Notes under the pieces: model-generated
The model's input: only the letters and a program-made list of their open reading frames with translations
Database searches by the model: none
What the model was told of the DNA's origin: nothing
Assembly (NCBI GenBank): GCA_029210545.1
Contig: JARGFV010000008.1
Span: forward strand, 1-42,596
Reading direction: 5' to 3'
Source of the DNA: a bacterium
GTDB lineage: Bacteria; BMS3Abin14
DNA length: 42,596 nucleotides
Shown: piece by piece, positions 24,627 to 33,319 of the stretch
Numbering within the stretch: position 1 is the stretch's first letter
How the letters are laid out: the number at the start of each line of letters is the position of its first letter
Program-made: the position numbers and the translations under genes

Positions 24627-25180
24627 TGAAAACGGTGTGCGTACGGGAAAAATCAGGGATTACAATGCCGGGTTTCCGTTCCAGGAGTGCGGGGCAAAGG
24701 GGTTTTGGCCTCCTGGAGCTCCTGATCGCCATGACGATCCTGGCTGTCGGGATCCTGGGGATCATGAAGCTCCAGATGCAGTCGAGCTTCGGCAACACGG
24801 CTTCGCGGAACACATCAGCCGCCGTGAACCTGGCCCGATCCAAGATCGAATCCCTCAAGAGAGTCGGTTCCTATTGCCTTCAGAACCAGAACAATCCGAG
24901 TATCGTGAACTCTGCGGTGCCGGATCTCCAGGACCAGAACGGCAGTACGTCTCTGGACAACTGGACCACCCCCGATTTCACGGATCCGCCCATGAACGAG
25001 TCCCAGGATTCAAGTGGCCTGGGGAAGATCTTCACCAGGAAATGGAACATCGCTGACAATACCCCCATACCCGATTTCAAGACGATCCGCGTACGGGTTG
25101 AGTGGACCTGGAACGGGGAGCCAAGATACCTGGACCTGGAGACCCAGATCGGTTTTAAGGACACGGTATATTTCAATTAG
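24623..25180 (+). CDS. pilV: Minor prepilin, PilV family
   Basis: The product has 185 residues. The leader is long (27 residues, MMKTVCVREK...QRG) before the PilV-typical FGLLELLIAMTILAVGILGI, with Phe+1 and Glu+5. The helix continues as MKLQMQSSFGNTASRNTSAAVNLARSKIE, matching the PilV/GspI pattern of small residues followed by an A..LA...IE segment. The ATG at 24623 overlaps the preceding stop (ATGA). A second ATG at 24665 would give a 13-residue leader and is also possible, though without a clear ribosome site. The head is short, with DSSGLGKIFTRKW and VEWTWNGEPRYLDLETQIG. It belongs to the priming/tip complex with the FimT-, PilW- and PilX-like proteins. Confidence 0.85.
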   Translation: MMKTVCVREKSGITMPGFRSRSAGQRGFGLLELLIAMTILAVGILGIMKLQMQSSFGNTASRNTSAAVNLARSKIESLKRVGSYCLQNQNNPSIVNSAVPDLQDQNGSTSLDNWTTPDFTDPPMNESQDSSGLGKIFTRKWNIADNTPIPDFKTIRVRVEWTWNGEPRYLDLETQIGFKDTVYFN

Positions 25181-25216
25181 AAACAGTTGAACTACTTCTC
25201 GATGGAGGATGGAACG

Positions 25217-28200
25217 ATGTTGCGGTCGCAAAGAACGAGAGCATTGAAGAAAACCGTGGGTGACAAGGGCTTCACCCTCACCGAACTCATGGTTGCCCTG
25301 GTGATCCTCGGGCTCATCATGAGCGTGGTCTACAAGGTGTTCTCCACCCAGGAGCGGTTCTTCCGGACCCAGGAACAGGTTTCCGCAATGCAGGAAAACC
25401 TCCGGGCCACCATGGAGTTTATCAACCAGGAGCTTTCCTGGCTGGGGTACCGGGTGCCCGGGATCGGGGTATTAAAGGCATCGCCCACCGACATCATCTT
25501 TCAGGCCAACATCCCCAACACCGGCCAGACCATCCAGTACATCCGGTACCAGTTCAACCCCACCCTTAATAACATCTCACGGGCCACAGGAGCCTATGTG
25601 ACAGGTGTAGAGGACAACAACCTGAGAGTCATGGCCTCGGACATCGAGGCCATGGCCTTTTCCTACTTCAACGTTCAAAACGAATTGGTGAATGTGAATC
25701 CGGCCAGTCCGCCGTGTGCCAGCACTCTTTCAACCACACTATGCAGCCCCGGGATTCCCGGCGGGGTCGGTGGATACCCCACCGGGGGAGACAAATCCCT
25801 CCTGATGATCCAGCGGGTCAAGGCCCGGGTCACGGCGCGGACCTCCCAGCCGGATTGGCAGTACACCGATCCGGAGAGCGGAGCCAACCCGAATTTCCGC
25901 AAACGCAAGGCGGTGCTGGACCTCAAGGCCCGGAACCTCGAGGACGTGACGACCCAGGCCGGACAGATCGTTTTGGGTTACTGTGGAGAACTGGATCGTA
26001 CTGTTACTCCCCCGACTATCCCGGGTAACGGGAAGTATGCGGCCTGTCGCGACCAACTCGCCATGTTATCCGGGAATGTACCGGATATGACATCCAACTG
26101 GGACGACAATCCCCTGATCGAGGTCTTCGCGAAGAACGCGGACCTCACCACCAATACCAATCCCAACCGGGGGATCCAGGTCTATGCCTATGATGACAAC
26201 AACACTTCATATAATATCTACGATCCCACCGATACTACTGCCATCAATAATCATACTGACACTGGCGAACTGCGGTACCTGGCCGCCCAGGGACTGTCAA
26301 ACGTGACACCAGGCACCTATATCCACCTGAAGTTCGTCTATACGGACGGCGTCTGCACACAGGTTGTCAGCACAATGTCAAATGCCATCCAGATCACCGG
26401 CGGTGCGGCCTCCCATTTTGACAATAGCGGAGACTATTTCAATAGCGGATTATCGGTGAGTTACGTCGACTCTTCCGGCGGCGCGATCGCCCTTTCGGCT
26501 CCGGGAAAAGTTCGCATGTGCCAGGCCGTCAGCGGGGAGAGGGTTCTTCTCGGCGCCAAACTCCTGGACGGCTGTAACGGTTCCATACCGGGCGAAACGG
26601 TGAACTGGAGCCACGGCGGGGCCGGCGGGAGCTTTGTCGACGAGACCGACAACGGGGACGGCACCTACAGCGCCACCTGGATCCCACCCGACACCATGCC
26701 AACGGCGGCTCCAGACTACTCTGTCAACCTTAACGCACTGTGGGGATCGTTCAGCCCCGCTATAGCTGTGACGCTGATCGCGGCTATGCCCCACGACATT
26801 GTCATCGATTCCATAGTGGACATCAGCAAGGCCGGGATCTTCCAGTTCTCCTCCTCGGTTCTGGACCGCGCCAGCCAACTGGGCGGAAACACCGGAAGCA
26901 GTTTTGAGATCGAGCGTATCGACGGGCAGGAGGTCGGTATCCGGTTCCATCTTGAGGATGCCTGCGGGAACCGGGTCTTTGGAGAGACAGTCGACACGGT
27001 GTCGGTGTCCATCGGCCACATTACAGGGCCGACCTACAACCCATCGACGGGCAGTTACGACCTGGCCTGGGAGTCGAACCTCGGGTGCGGTATCGAACAG
27101 CTCGACCAGAACATCTTTATCTCGGTTTCGACCATTGCCGACCCGGCCACAAAGTCCGAGACAGTGGCCTTTAAACTCCTCACCACAAGGTCCCAGAATC
27201 CCGACGCCGGTCCGTTCCTGGTACTTGACTCCAATCCCCTTGGCAAGCAGCTCCAGGCGGGTAACACCAATGACAACGTGACGATCCAGGCTGAGGTGTT
27301 GGAGTACCAAGAGGACTCGGGGTTTTGCGTCAACCTCCACTCCTCCACCTTCCCCCGTGTTTTCCCCGTTAAATTCACTGTGGCCGGAGAGCCCACCGGC
27401 AACGGTTCCTTCGATGCCGTTTCTCCCTTTAACACGGTCTCGAAATCGGTGGATTCGGATAACTTCGCCGTCGCGGCTGTGCAGCTGTACTCCGGTACGG
27501 CCGACTGGGACGGATCACTCATGGTAACGGCGACCGCGACCATCAACGGGGCCGACTATTCCGGCATTATGAATGTTGGCATGAAAGAGACCAACCATCC
27601 GCAGGTAAAAAGCGGCATCTACCGGAGCGGCCTCTACGGTCTATCGGACAAGATCGGGACAGGTGAAAGCTTCAACCCGGGGGATGACCTCTACCTGCAG
27701 ATCTTCGATTACGACGAGAACGAGGAACCCACCGGCCAGGATTCTTTTTCGAGCCCGTACGACGTGGAGGTGACCCTCGAAAGCGCGCTTACGGGCGACA
27801 TCGAGGTCGTAGGTCTCACCGAGTGGAGCGGTAATTCGGCCGAGTTCCGCGCGACCCTCAACACCCGGTTCTTCCCTGCCCTGGCCACGACGGTGGACAG
27901 GGATGACAAGACCCTTCAGGTCCGTGACGGCGACACCATCACCATGACCTACAAGGACAAGGACAACCCGCTGGACAACCCTTCTTGGACCGTCAAGACC
28001 TTAGGGGCGGATACCTTCAGGATCTTCAGGCTGCCGGCTCCGGAAGTGGAGGTCATTGACCCGGCAGATCCGCTCCAGGTAGCGGTATCCCCCGGGGACA
28101 GTCTGCGGCCTGAACTGTCCCTGCCCTTCCTGGCGGGCGACGGCAGCTCCGATGCCGATACCGTCACGATCACCATCGTGTCCGGTTCCGGTGCGGACGA

Positions 28201-30970
28201 CACGGACATCCTGGTCCTGAGGGAAGAGGGGGACACCGGCATCATGGTGCCCGACTGGCTCATCTACAGTGGAAAGTACTTCTCCATGCTCAGGACCGAC
28301 CCGTCCGATTTCGCATATCTGCTGGCCACCCCCACGCTCCCGAGATACGTCACCATGACCTACGATGTGCCGGGCAGCTACCTTCCGGCAAAGACCCGAA
28401 CGTTCTTCATGAAGGACCAGGATCCCCCTCTGGTGGCGATCACTACGCCGAGTGCCGGAGCCGTCCTGTCAAGTGAGGTGCAGGTCATGGTGAACGCCGT
28501 CGACGTGGCCAATGCCACATCGTGGGCGGGCATCGACCACGTCGAGCTGTACATCAACGGGCGGCTGTACCAGACGCTCCCGGGAGCGGGCCTTCCGGGC
28601 GATCACACCTTCACCTGGACCACCGCCGTTGGCAGCATCCCGTACTGGCTGGACGGCGGCCACACCCTTAGCGCTGTGGCCTACGATAAAAGCCTCAACA
28701 TGGGCGCCAGCGCCGCCGTTGGTGTGTCTGTCTCAAACGGTCTGACCCCCATCTGGTTCCCTTATCCGACAAACAACGCAATCTACAGCCAGTCGGTGGA
28801 TATCGGTATGCAGGTGGCCAATATGGCGCCGGCAGCCGGCACCTATACGGTGTCCCTCGCGGTAGGGGGCGCCATCGCCGCATCCTTCGCCGGCACCGGG
28901 GGCGGGACCTATGTGTACAACCTTGACACCATCCCGGCCAGTGGTTCGACACTGGAGGGGGAGATCGAACTGATCGCGACCCTCCAGGACGCCCAGGGGA
29001 ACGATTTCTGGACGGTTTTGCAGATCTTCGGTGACCACGTTCCTCCTGCTATCACATACGGTCCTCCCCCGTCATACCTGACCACTGTCGATGTCATTAC
29101 CAGCCCGCTGAGCGTGGATATTGACATTCAGGATCCGATCATCGCGGCCGGCGATCCCAACAGGGTGGATACCACAACGGTCCTGGCTCATTTCGCCGGG
29201 CCAGGCGCCTGTGACGCGACCGGGCTGACTCCGACAATATCCCCCGCCCTGGGGAACGGCACCTACACTTTTGAATGGCCTGGCAGCATCAAGCTTTGTG
29301 ACGACGTGGAGGGGATCATGACCCTGACGGTGGACGCCGCCGACGTCGCCATGCCGTCGCCCAATCAGGCCTCCACGGCGATCAGCACCAGGATCGACAC
29401 CGCGGAGCCTGTTGTGAAGAACCTGGCCGTTGGCCCCATGGTGGGTCCATCCTTCACAGTATATATGACCGAGTATAACGGCGGCCAGGAAGTGACGGTG
29501 GGCGGCTTCATCACAGGGGACGTCATCGTTTCCGCCGCCGCCAGCGACATGTGGCCACTGCAGGGATCTTTCGAATGGGAGCAGTACTTGGATCAGTGGT
29601 CGTTGGGGAATCAGTATTCTTTGCCCCTGGACGCTTCCTCAGGTACCTTCTCGGTCGCCTGGGCCACTTCCGACTTGGCGGCCCCGATTCCGCCTCCCCA
29701 TGACGAAGGTTTTTACAGGATAACGGCCGACGCATGGGACGAGGCCGGAAACCAGGCCGTCACCCGGCCGTACCTCTGGGTCTACCTGGACAACAATCTG
29801 CCAGGGGCCAGTTTGCCCTCGGTGATCCCGAACGCGTTGCCCACGCAGGGGTATATCAACGTTATAATGGAAGCTTTGGATCAGGGTTTCCTCAGCACCG
29901 TGGAGCACCGCTACATCGAGTCGGGAATGGGTATTGACCCGGATATCGGGCCGTGGGAACACGTGGAGAGTTACAGTTTTACAGCTCAGGAAAAGGTGAG
30001 GGATTTTAGAAAGATCTATTCCATGGACACATGCACCCTGACTCCCGGCAGCACCTACGAGATATGGGCCTATGCCACGGACCATGCGGGCCACGTAGCC
30101 TTGCGCCAGGGGCCCGTAACGATCACGGTGGAGAACCTGATATATGTCAGTCCCCCCAATACCCTCGATCCCGACGGCGCGGACCTCAGCTGGAAGGAAG
30201 CGCCTCCCCCCGGCTCCGGCGACTGGCAACTGACTCTGGACACGGCGACGATCAATGACTGCAACGGGCCGGCAGCCTTCTACTCGGTCAAGGTTTCCTT
30301 CCATCGCTGGTACTGGACCTGCATGGACCCCCCGACCTGTTCATTGTATGATTACGATCTCGACGGGACCATCAAACCTGCGGATGTATACAGCGTGACG
30401 GTGACAACCGATGCCGCCGGCCATGTGGGCACCATCAGCGCCCCCAGCGGCACCTGGACATACAACAGCACGGATATGGCTGCGATACTGTTCGAACCCG
30501 TGGCAGGCCCCTACTGGAACAATTACTGGATCCCCCTGTTCCTGGATCATCCGCAGCCGCCGCCGCCAGACCCCTCTTCCCCTCCTGCCTGGTGGGAGTT
30601 GTTCGGTTCCGATACGCAATACCTTATGGCCACCGGTCTCACGTACGACCTGGCCCCGGCTTTCGCGCCGTCTTACCTCAACCTGACGGTGTCGGGGAAC
30701 CTCATCTGGAACAGCGGGAAACCCGCCGAAGGTTACTCTGTACAGATGGAGTTGAACTACTGGAGCGACTCCCTGCCGGGCTGGATAACGACGATCAGAT
30801 ACTCGGGAACCGATTCAGCGGGCTATTTCAAGTTCACTCCCCCCGATGACCTGCGCAACGACTATTCGGTCAAGTTCCGCCTCTACGGGATCCAGCCGCT
30901 TACTGCCGATTTTCTCAGGGAGGTTTCCTGGGATTGCGTTAAAGACAAGTGGTTGGAGTGGTTAGAGTGA
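25217..30970 (+). CDS. pilW: Giant PilW-like minor pilin fused to a multi-domain Ig-like region
   Basis: The 1917-residue protein starts as an ordinary PilW: leader MLRSQRTRALKKTVGDKG, then FTLTELMVALVILGLIMSVV with Glu+5, MQENLRATMEFINQELSWLG, and a PilW head ending near residue 230 (RKAVLDLKARNLEDV). Usual PilW proteins stop near 250-350 residues. Here about 1,690 more follow, a series of beta-rich Ig-like modules. One at about 485 has DNGDGTYSATWIPPD, an invasin/filamin-like signature. Another at about 1070-1165 has AITTPSAGAVLSSEVQVMV and HVELYINGRLYQTL. The last, near 1810-1900, resembles a carboxypeptidase-regulatory or CNA-B-like fold (VSGNLIWNSGKPAEGYSVQM). GGAGG at 25204-25208 supports the ATG at 25217. 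No PilY1 gene is present; by position and size this protein may be the tip adhesin. Only one stop-free frame spans 5.7 kb, so it is not an assembly fusion of two genes. Confidence 0.85.
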   Translation: MLRSQRTRALKKTVGDKGFTLTELMVALVILGLIMSVVYKVFSTQERFFRTQEQVSAMQENLRATMEFINQELSWLGYRVPGIGVLKASPTDIIFQANIPNTGQTIQYIRYQFNPTLNNISRATGAYVTGVEDNNLRVMASDIEAMAFSYFNVQNELVNVNPASPPCASTLSTTLCSPGIPGGVGGYPTGGDKSLLMIQRVKARVTARTSQPDWQYTDPESGANPNFRKRKAVLDLKARNLEDVTTQAGQIVLGYCGELDRTVTPPTIPGNGKYAACRDQLAMLSGNVPDMTSNWDDNPLIEVFAKNADLTTNTNPNRGIQVYAYDDNNTSYNIYDPTDTTAINNHTDTGELRYLAAQGLSNVTPGTYIHLKFVYTDGVCTQVVSTMSNAIQITGGAASHFDNSGDYFNSGLSVSYVDSSGGAIALSAPGKVRMCQAVSGERVLLGAKLLDGCNGSIPGETVNWSHGGAGGSFVDETDNGDGTYSATWIPPDTMPTAAPDYSVNLNALWGSFSPAIAVTLIAAMPHDIVIDSIVDISKAGIFQFSSSVLDRASQLGGNTGSSFEIERIDGQEVGIRFHLEDACGNRVFGETVDTVSVSIGHITGPTYNPSTGSYDLAWESNLGCGIEQLDQNIFISVSTIADPATKSETVAFKLLTTRSQNPDAGPFLVLDSNPLGKQLQAGNTNDNVTIQAEVLEYQEDSGFCVNLHSSTFPRVFPVKFTVAGEPTGNGSFDAVSPFNTVSKSVDSDNFAVAAVQLYSGTADWDGSLMVTATATINGADYSGIMNVGMKETNHPQVKSGIYRSGLYGLSDKIGTGESFNPGDDLYLQIFDYDENEEPTGQDSFSSPYDVEVTLESALTGDIEVVGLTEWSGNSAEFRATLNTRFFPALATTVDRDDKTLQVRDGDTITMTYKDKDNPLDNPSWTVKTLGADTFRIFRLPAPEVEVIDPADPLQVAVSPGDSLRPELSLPFLAGDGSSDADTVTITIVSGSGADDTDILVLREEGDTGIMVPDWLIYSGKYFSMLRTDPSDFAYLLATPTLPRYVTMTYDVPGSYLPAKTRTFFMKDQDPPLVAITTPSAGAVLSSEVQVMVNAVDVANATSWAGIDHVELYINGRLYQTLPGAGLPGDHTFTWTTAVGSIPYWLDGGHTLSAVAYDKSLNMGASAAVGVSVSNGLTPIWFPYPTNNAIYSQSVDIGMQVANMAPAAGTYTVSLAVGGAIAASFAGTGGGTYVYNLDTIPASGSTLEGEIELIATLQDAQGNDFWTVLQIFGDHVPPAITYGPPPSYLTTVDVITSPLSVDIDIQDPIIAAGDPNRVDTTTVLAHFAGPGACDATGLTPTISPALGNGTYTFEWPGSIKLCDDVEGIMTLTVDAADVAMPSPNQASTAISTRIDTAEPVVKNLAVGPMVGPSFTVYMTEYNGGQEVTVGGFITGDVIVSAAASDMWPLQGSFEWEQYLDQWSLGNQYSLPLDASSGTFSVAWATSDLAAPIPPPHDEGFYRITADAWDEAGNQAVTRPYLWVYLDNNLPGASLPSVIPNALPTQGYINVIMEALDQGFLSTVEHRYIESGMGIDPDIGPWEHVESYSFTAQEKVRDFRKIYSMDTCTLTPGSTYEIWAYATDHAGHVALRQGPVTITVENLIYVSPPNTLDPDGADLSWKEAPPPGSGDWQLTLDTATINDCNGPAAFYSVKVSFHRWYWTCMDPPTCSLYDYDLDGTIKPADVYSVTVTTDAAGHVGTISAPSGTWTYNSTDMAAILFEPVAGPYWNNYWIPLFLDHPQPPPPDPSSPPAWWELFGSDTQYLMATGLTYDLAPAFAPSYLNLTVSGNLIWNSGKPAEGYSVQMELNYWSDSLPGWITTIRYSGTDSAGYFKFTPPDDLRNDYSVKFRLYGIQPLTADFLREVSWDCVKDKWLEWLE

Positions 30971-30992
30971 TTTTCAGGGAGGGTTTGTCGTG

Positions 30993-32735
30993 ATGTCGAC
31001 GGAAAAGAAACAGTACTGTCATGAAAGCTCCCGCGGTCAGCGTGGCACCGCCCTGGTCCTGTCCCTGTTCCTCATCACCGTGCTCACGGTGCTCGGGACC
31101 ATGGTGCTCAACACCTCCATCGTGGAGATCAAGATGGCGGGCAACCAGAAGATCTCATCCCAGGTGTTTTACGCCGCCGAGGCGGGCCTCGAGCGGGGCC
31201 TTCTCATGCTGATAAAAGACTTTGAGAACGACACCTCGACAGGCAGTCCATGGGGCAACACCACCGTCGCCGGTTGGAGCGAATCGGTTACCATGACCAC
31301 CATGTCCGGCGGCACCACCTTCGACCCGGACGTACGGAACCTGGCTATGTACATCGACGGCAACGACGCCCTCGGCAACCTGAAGAAAGTTACCCTTGGG
31401 GGCGGCCACACGGTGAACAACTGCACCTTCGACCTTTACATCTACAACCTGGGGGACAACGAGGTGTGGGTGCTTTCCCACGCCTACGGCAACGGTGGCA
31501 CCGCCGCCGTGGAGTACTATTTGCGGGTGGACAACGTGGCCCCTTACGACAACGCCATTTTCAGCGGTTCGGGGATTCACGGCAAGCCGCAGGGAAGCGT
31601 CAATATCGCCGGGTCCATCTATTCCAGGGGAACCCTTTCCCTGGGCGCAAACAACAATATCCATAATTTATACGGCGGCGGAAGTTGGCCCGGCGGTACC
31701 ATGACCGGCAACCTTGAAAGTCTCCTCAAACCTGAATACGACCTCGAAGCGAAAGTCCGCGTCAATGGAGGTAATCTCGAAGTTGACGCAGCTTCAACTC
31801 AGCTCGGCGACTCTGTTATGGACACCTCCACGGGTGTAAAGGGATCCCTTGCAGGGGTCTACGTGGACGGTGAAAACCAGGCTGCGGGGCTTTGGGGAGA
31901 TCCCCATTACATCGACGACTATCAGCAGGAGGTGCCGGATGTGCCCATGCCCAATGTCCTGGATGGCCTGAAGGGGAAACCGCCCGCGGGTTTCGGCGAG
32001 GCGTTCATAAACAACTGCATCACCACCCAGGGTTATACCGGCAGCGACGCGGCGGTGGCCACCTCCCTTTACGCGGATTGGGCCAACGGCGAGGGCTGCT
32101 GGGCTGCGTCAGACAGCGTGGGTGTCGTTTTTGACGCCAGTACCATAGCCGGTTCAGCGAATCTCATCGACAGCTCGACGGCCGCCTTCGCCTTCAGCGA
32201 CGGTCTGGGCAACGGGATCTTCTGGGATCCGGCCGCGGGAACCTATGGAAAACTGACTATCAAGGGCACCGTGGTCATCGAAGGGGATCTGCAAATCGGA
32301 AAAGGCAACGGCCAGGATGACATTGAATACGAGGCCTACGGTCCGGGCCCCGCCTTCGCCCAGACGACAGGCTCCACCATGTTCTGTAATGGCAACATGT
32401 TGTTCAACGGGACTTTCGCCCCGCCTGCGGGTTCCGGGTACCTGAAGGGGGACACCGGCGATGACATCAACAGCCTCGGTGTCATCACCCCCGGGAATAT
32501 CACCTTCAACGGGGGGCCGAGTGACTTCTTTACGGGGTTCTACTTCGCGGGGAACGAGACAACCTTCATGGGGCAGGCTTCATTGGCCGGGACGACCATC
32601 ACCAAAGCCGCGAATTTCGAGCAGGTACCGGACCTCTTCCAGGTCCCCAATCTCAAGATGTACCGGCCCATGGGTGTGCCGGGGGGATCCGACCTGTTCT
32701 TACTGGACAAGCGGGAGTGGAGGAGGGTGTACTAG
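30993..32735 (+). CDS. pilX: Large PilX-like minor pilin
   Basis: The product has 580 residues. The N-terminus has the PilX_N signature: QRGTALVLSLFLITVLTVLG, then IVEIKMAGNQKISSQVFYAAEAGLERGL, including the conserved MAGN and AAEAGLE blocks. Typical PilX proteins have about 150-250 residues; this one adds a long Gly- and Asn-rich region with short repeats such as SVNIAGSIYSRGTLSLG, KLTIKGTVVIEGDLQIG and LGVITPGNITFNGG, suggesting a beta-helix. ATG 30993 (or GTG 30990) follows the strong site AGGGAGGG (30976-30983). It is the last gene of the minor-pilin operon; a heptanucleotide array and a terminator follow. It may anchor or present the giant PilW at the tip. Confidence 0.83.
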   Translation: MSTEKKQYCHESSRGQRGTALVLSLFLITVLTVLGTMVLNTSIVEIKMAGNQKISSQVFYAAEAGLERGLLMLIKDFENDTSTGSPWGNTTVAGWSESVTMTTMSGGTTFDPDVRNLAMYIDGNDALGNLKKVTLGGGHTVNNCTFDLYIYNLGDNEVWVLSHAYGNGGTAAVEYYLRVDNVAPYDNAIFSGSGIHGKPQGSVNIAGSIYSRGTLSLGANNNIHNLYGGGSWPGGTMTGNLESLLKPEYDLEAKVRVNGGNLEVDAASTQLGDSVMDTSTGVKGSLAGVYVDGENQAAGLWGDPHYIDDYQQEVPDVPMPNVLDGLKGKPPAGFGEAFINNCITTQGYTGSDAAVATSLYADWANGEGCWAASDSVGVVFDASTIAGSANLIDSSTAAFAFSDGLGNGIFWDPAAGTYGKLTIKGTVVIEGDLQIGKGNGQDDIEYEAYGPGPAFAQTTGSTMFCNGNMLFNGTFAPPAGSGYLKGDTGDDINSLGVITPGNITFNGGPSDFFTGFYFAGNETTFMGQASLAGTTITKAANFEQVPDLFQVPNLKMYRPMGVPGGSDLFLLDKREWRRVY

Positions 32736-32738
32736 AGC

Positions 32739-32787
32739 AGTCCAAAGTCCAAAGTCCAGAGTCCAAAGAAAACCTGGAACCGAGAAC
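32739..32787 (+). repeat. Degenerate heptanucleotide array after pilX
   Basis: Units in 7-nt steps: AGTCCAA, AGTCCAA, AGTCCAG, AGTCCAA, AGAAAAC, CTGGAAC, CGAGAAC. It begins 4 bp after the pilX stop. The later units resemble those of the array at 13134-13207. It has one arm only. Confidence 0.75.
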
Positions 32788-32842
32788 CGCTTGTCAGCCG
32801 TAGCTTTATGCGAAGCTGATGGCCCGTGAAAGGTATGCTCCC

Positions 32843-32879
32843 AACCCCGTACACTACATATGGTAGTTTGCGGGGTTTT
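32843..32879 (+). terminator. Intrinsic terminator of the minor-pilin operon
   Basis: AACCCCG (32843-32849) pairs with CGGGGTT (32871-32877), with an inner CTAC/GTAG stem and a TTTT run at 32876-32879. It lies about 110 bp after the pilX stop. Between 32880 and 32985 I see nothing beyond A/T-rich sequence. Confidence 0.7.
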
Positions 32880-32987
32880 CTACAAAATATAGTGTTCAAA
32901 CAGGCAGTTAAATACTAAATCTTGGGCTTTTCCTTGAAGTAATCGCCCCAACAACCTGAAAAAGTAAACCTTTTCCATTTTTTACTC

Positions 32988-33016
32988 TTGACAAACGTTT
33001 TTTTGTTTTCTAAAGT
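32988..33016 (+). promoter_or_regulatory. Sigma-70-type promoter of the regulator-pilMNOPQ operon
   Basis: A perfect -35 box TTGACA (32988-32993) is followed after 17 bp by TAAAGT (33011-33016). TATACA at 33018-33023 is an alternative -10 with a longer spacer. The region is strikingly A/T-rich in a GC-rich genome. The dyad at 33021-33060 covers the expected start. Confidence 0.65.
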
Positions 33017-33020
33017 TTAT

Positions 33021-33060
33021 ACAAATTTTGTGAAATTTAGATAAACTATGCAAAATTTGT
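33021..33060. promoter_or_regulatory. Operator-like perfect 10-bp inverted repeat
   Basis: ACAAATTTTG (33021-33030) and CAAAATTTGT (33051-33060) are perfect complements, with half-site starts 30 bp apart (about three helical turns). They lie just downstream of the -10 box and 25 bp before the ATG of a small helix-turn-helix protein. Autoregulation by that protein is the simplest reading (inference). Confidence 0.6.
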
Positions 33061-33085
33061 CTTTATTTTTGATTCGGGGAAGACC

Positions 33086-33307
33086 ATGAAAAAGGGGAGC
33101 AAGGTGAAGCTCAAAGCCAATAATGTCAGGAACATCAGGGAAGCCAAGCTGATGTCCAAGTCCGAGCTTGCCAAGGCGGCCGACCTGTCCATCCCTACCA
33201 TCGACCGTGTGGAGAAGGGGTACCCGTGCCGTATGGAGACCATGCGGAAGATCATCAAGGCCCTCGGCCTGACCCTGGACGAACGGGACAGGGTGTTCCT
33301 GAAGTAG
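33086..33307 (+). CDS. Small Xre/Cro-type helix-turn-helix regulator
   Basis: The 73-residue protein is essentially one HTH_3 domain: VRNIREAKLMSKSELAKAAD with the recognition region LSIPTIDRVEKGYPCRMETM, then IIKALGLTLDERDRVF. GGGGA lies 5 bp before the ATG. It stands 12 bp upstream of pilM, so it is co-transcribed with pilMNOPQ, and a perfect inverted repeat sits in its promoter. This makes it a probable repressor or modulator of the pilus assembly operon. No ligand-binding or dimerisation domain is present beyond the HTH. Its regulatory sign cannot be told from sequence. A link to the PilS/PilR pair is not visible; no -24/-12 promoter precedes this operon. Confidence 0.82.
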   Translation: MKKGSKVKLKANNVRNIREAKLMSKSELAKAADLSIPTIDRVEKGYPCRMETMRKIIKALGLTLDERDRVFLK

Positions 33308-33319
33308 GGGAGGAGTCAG

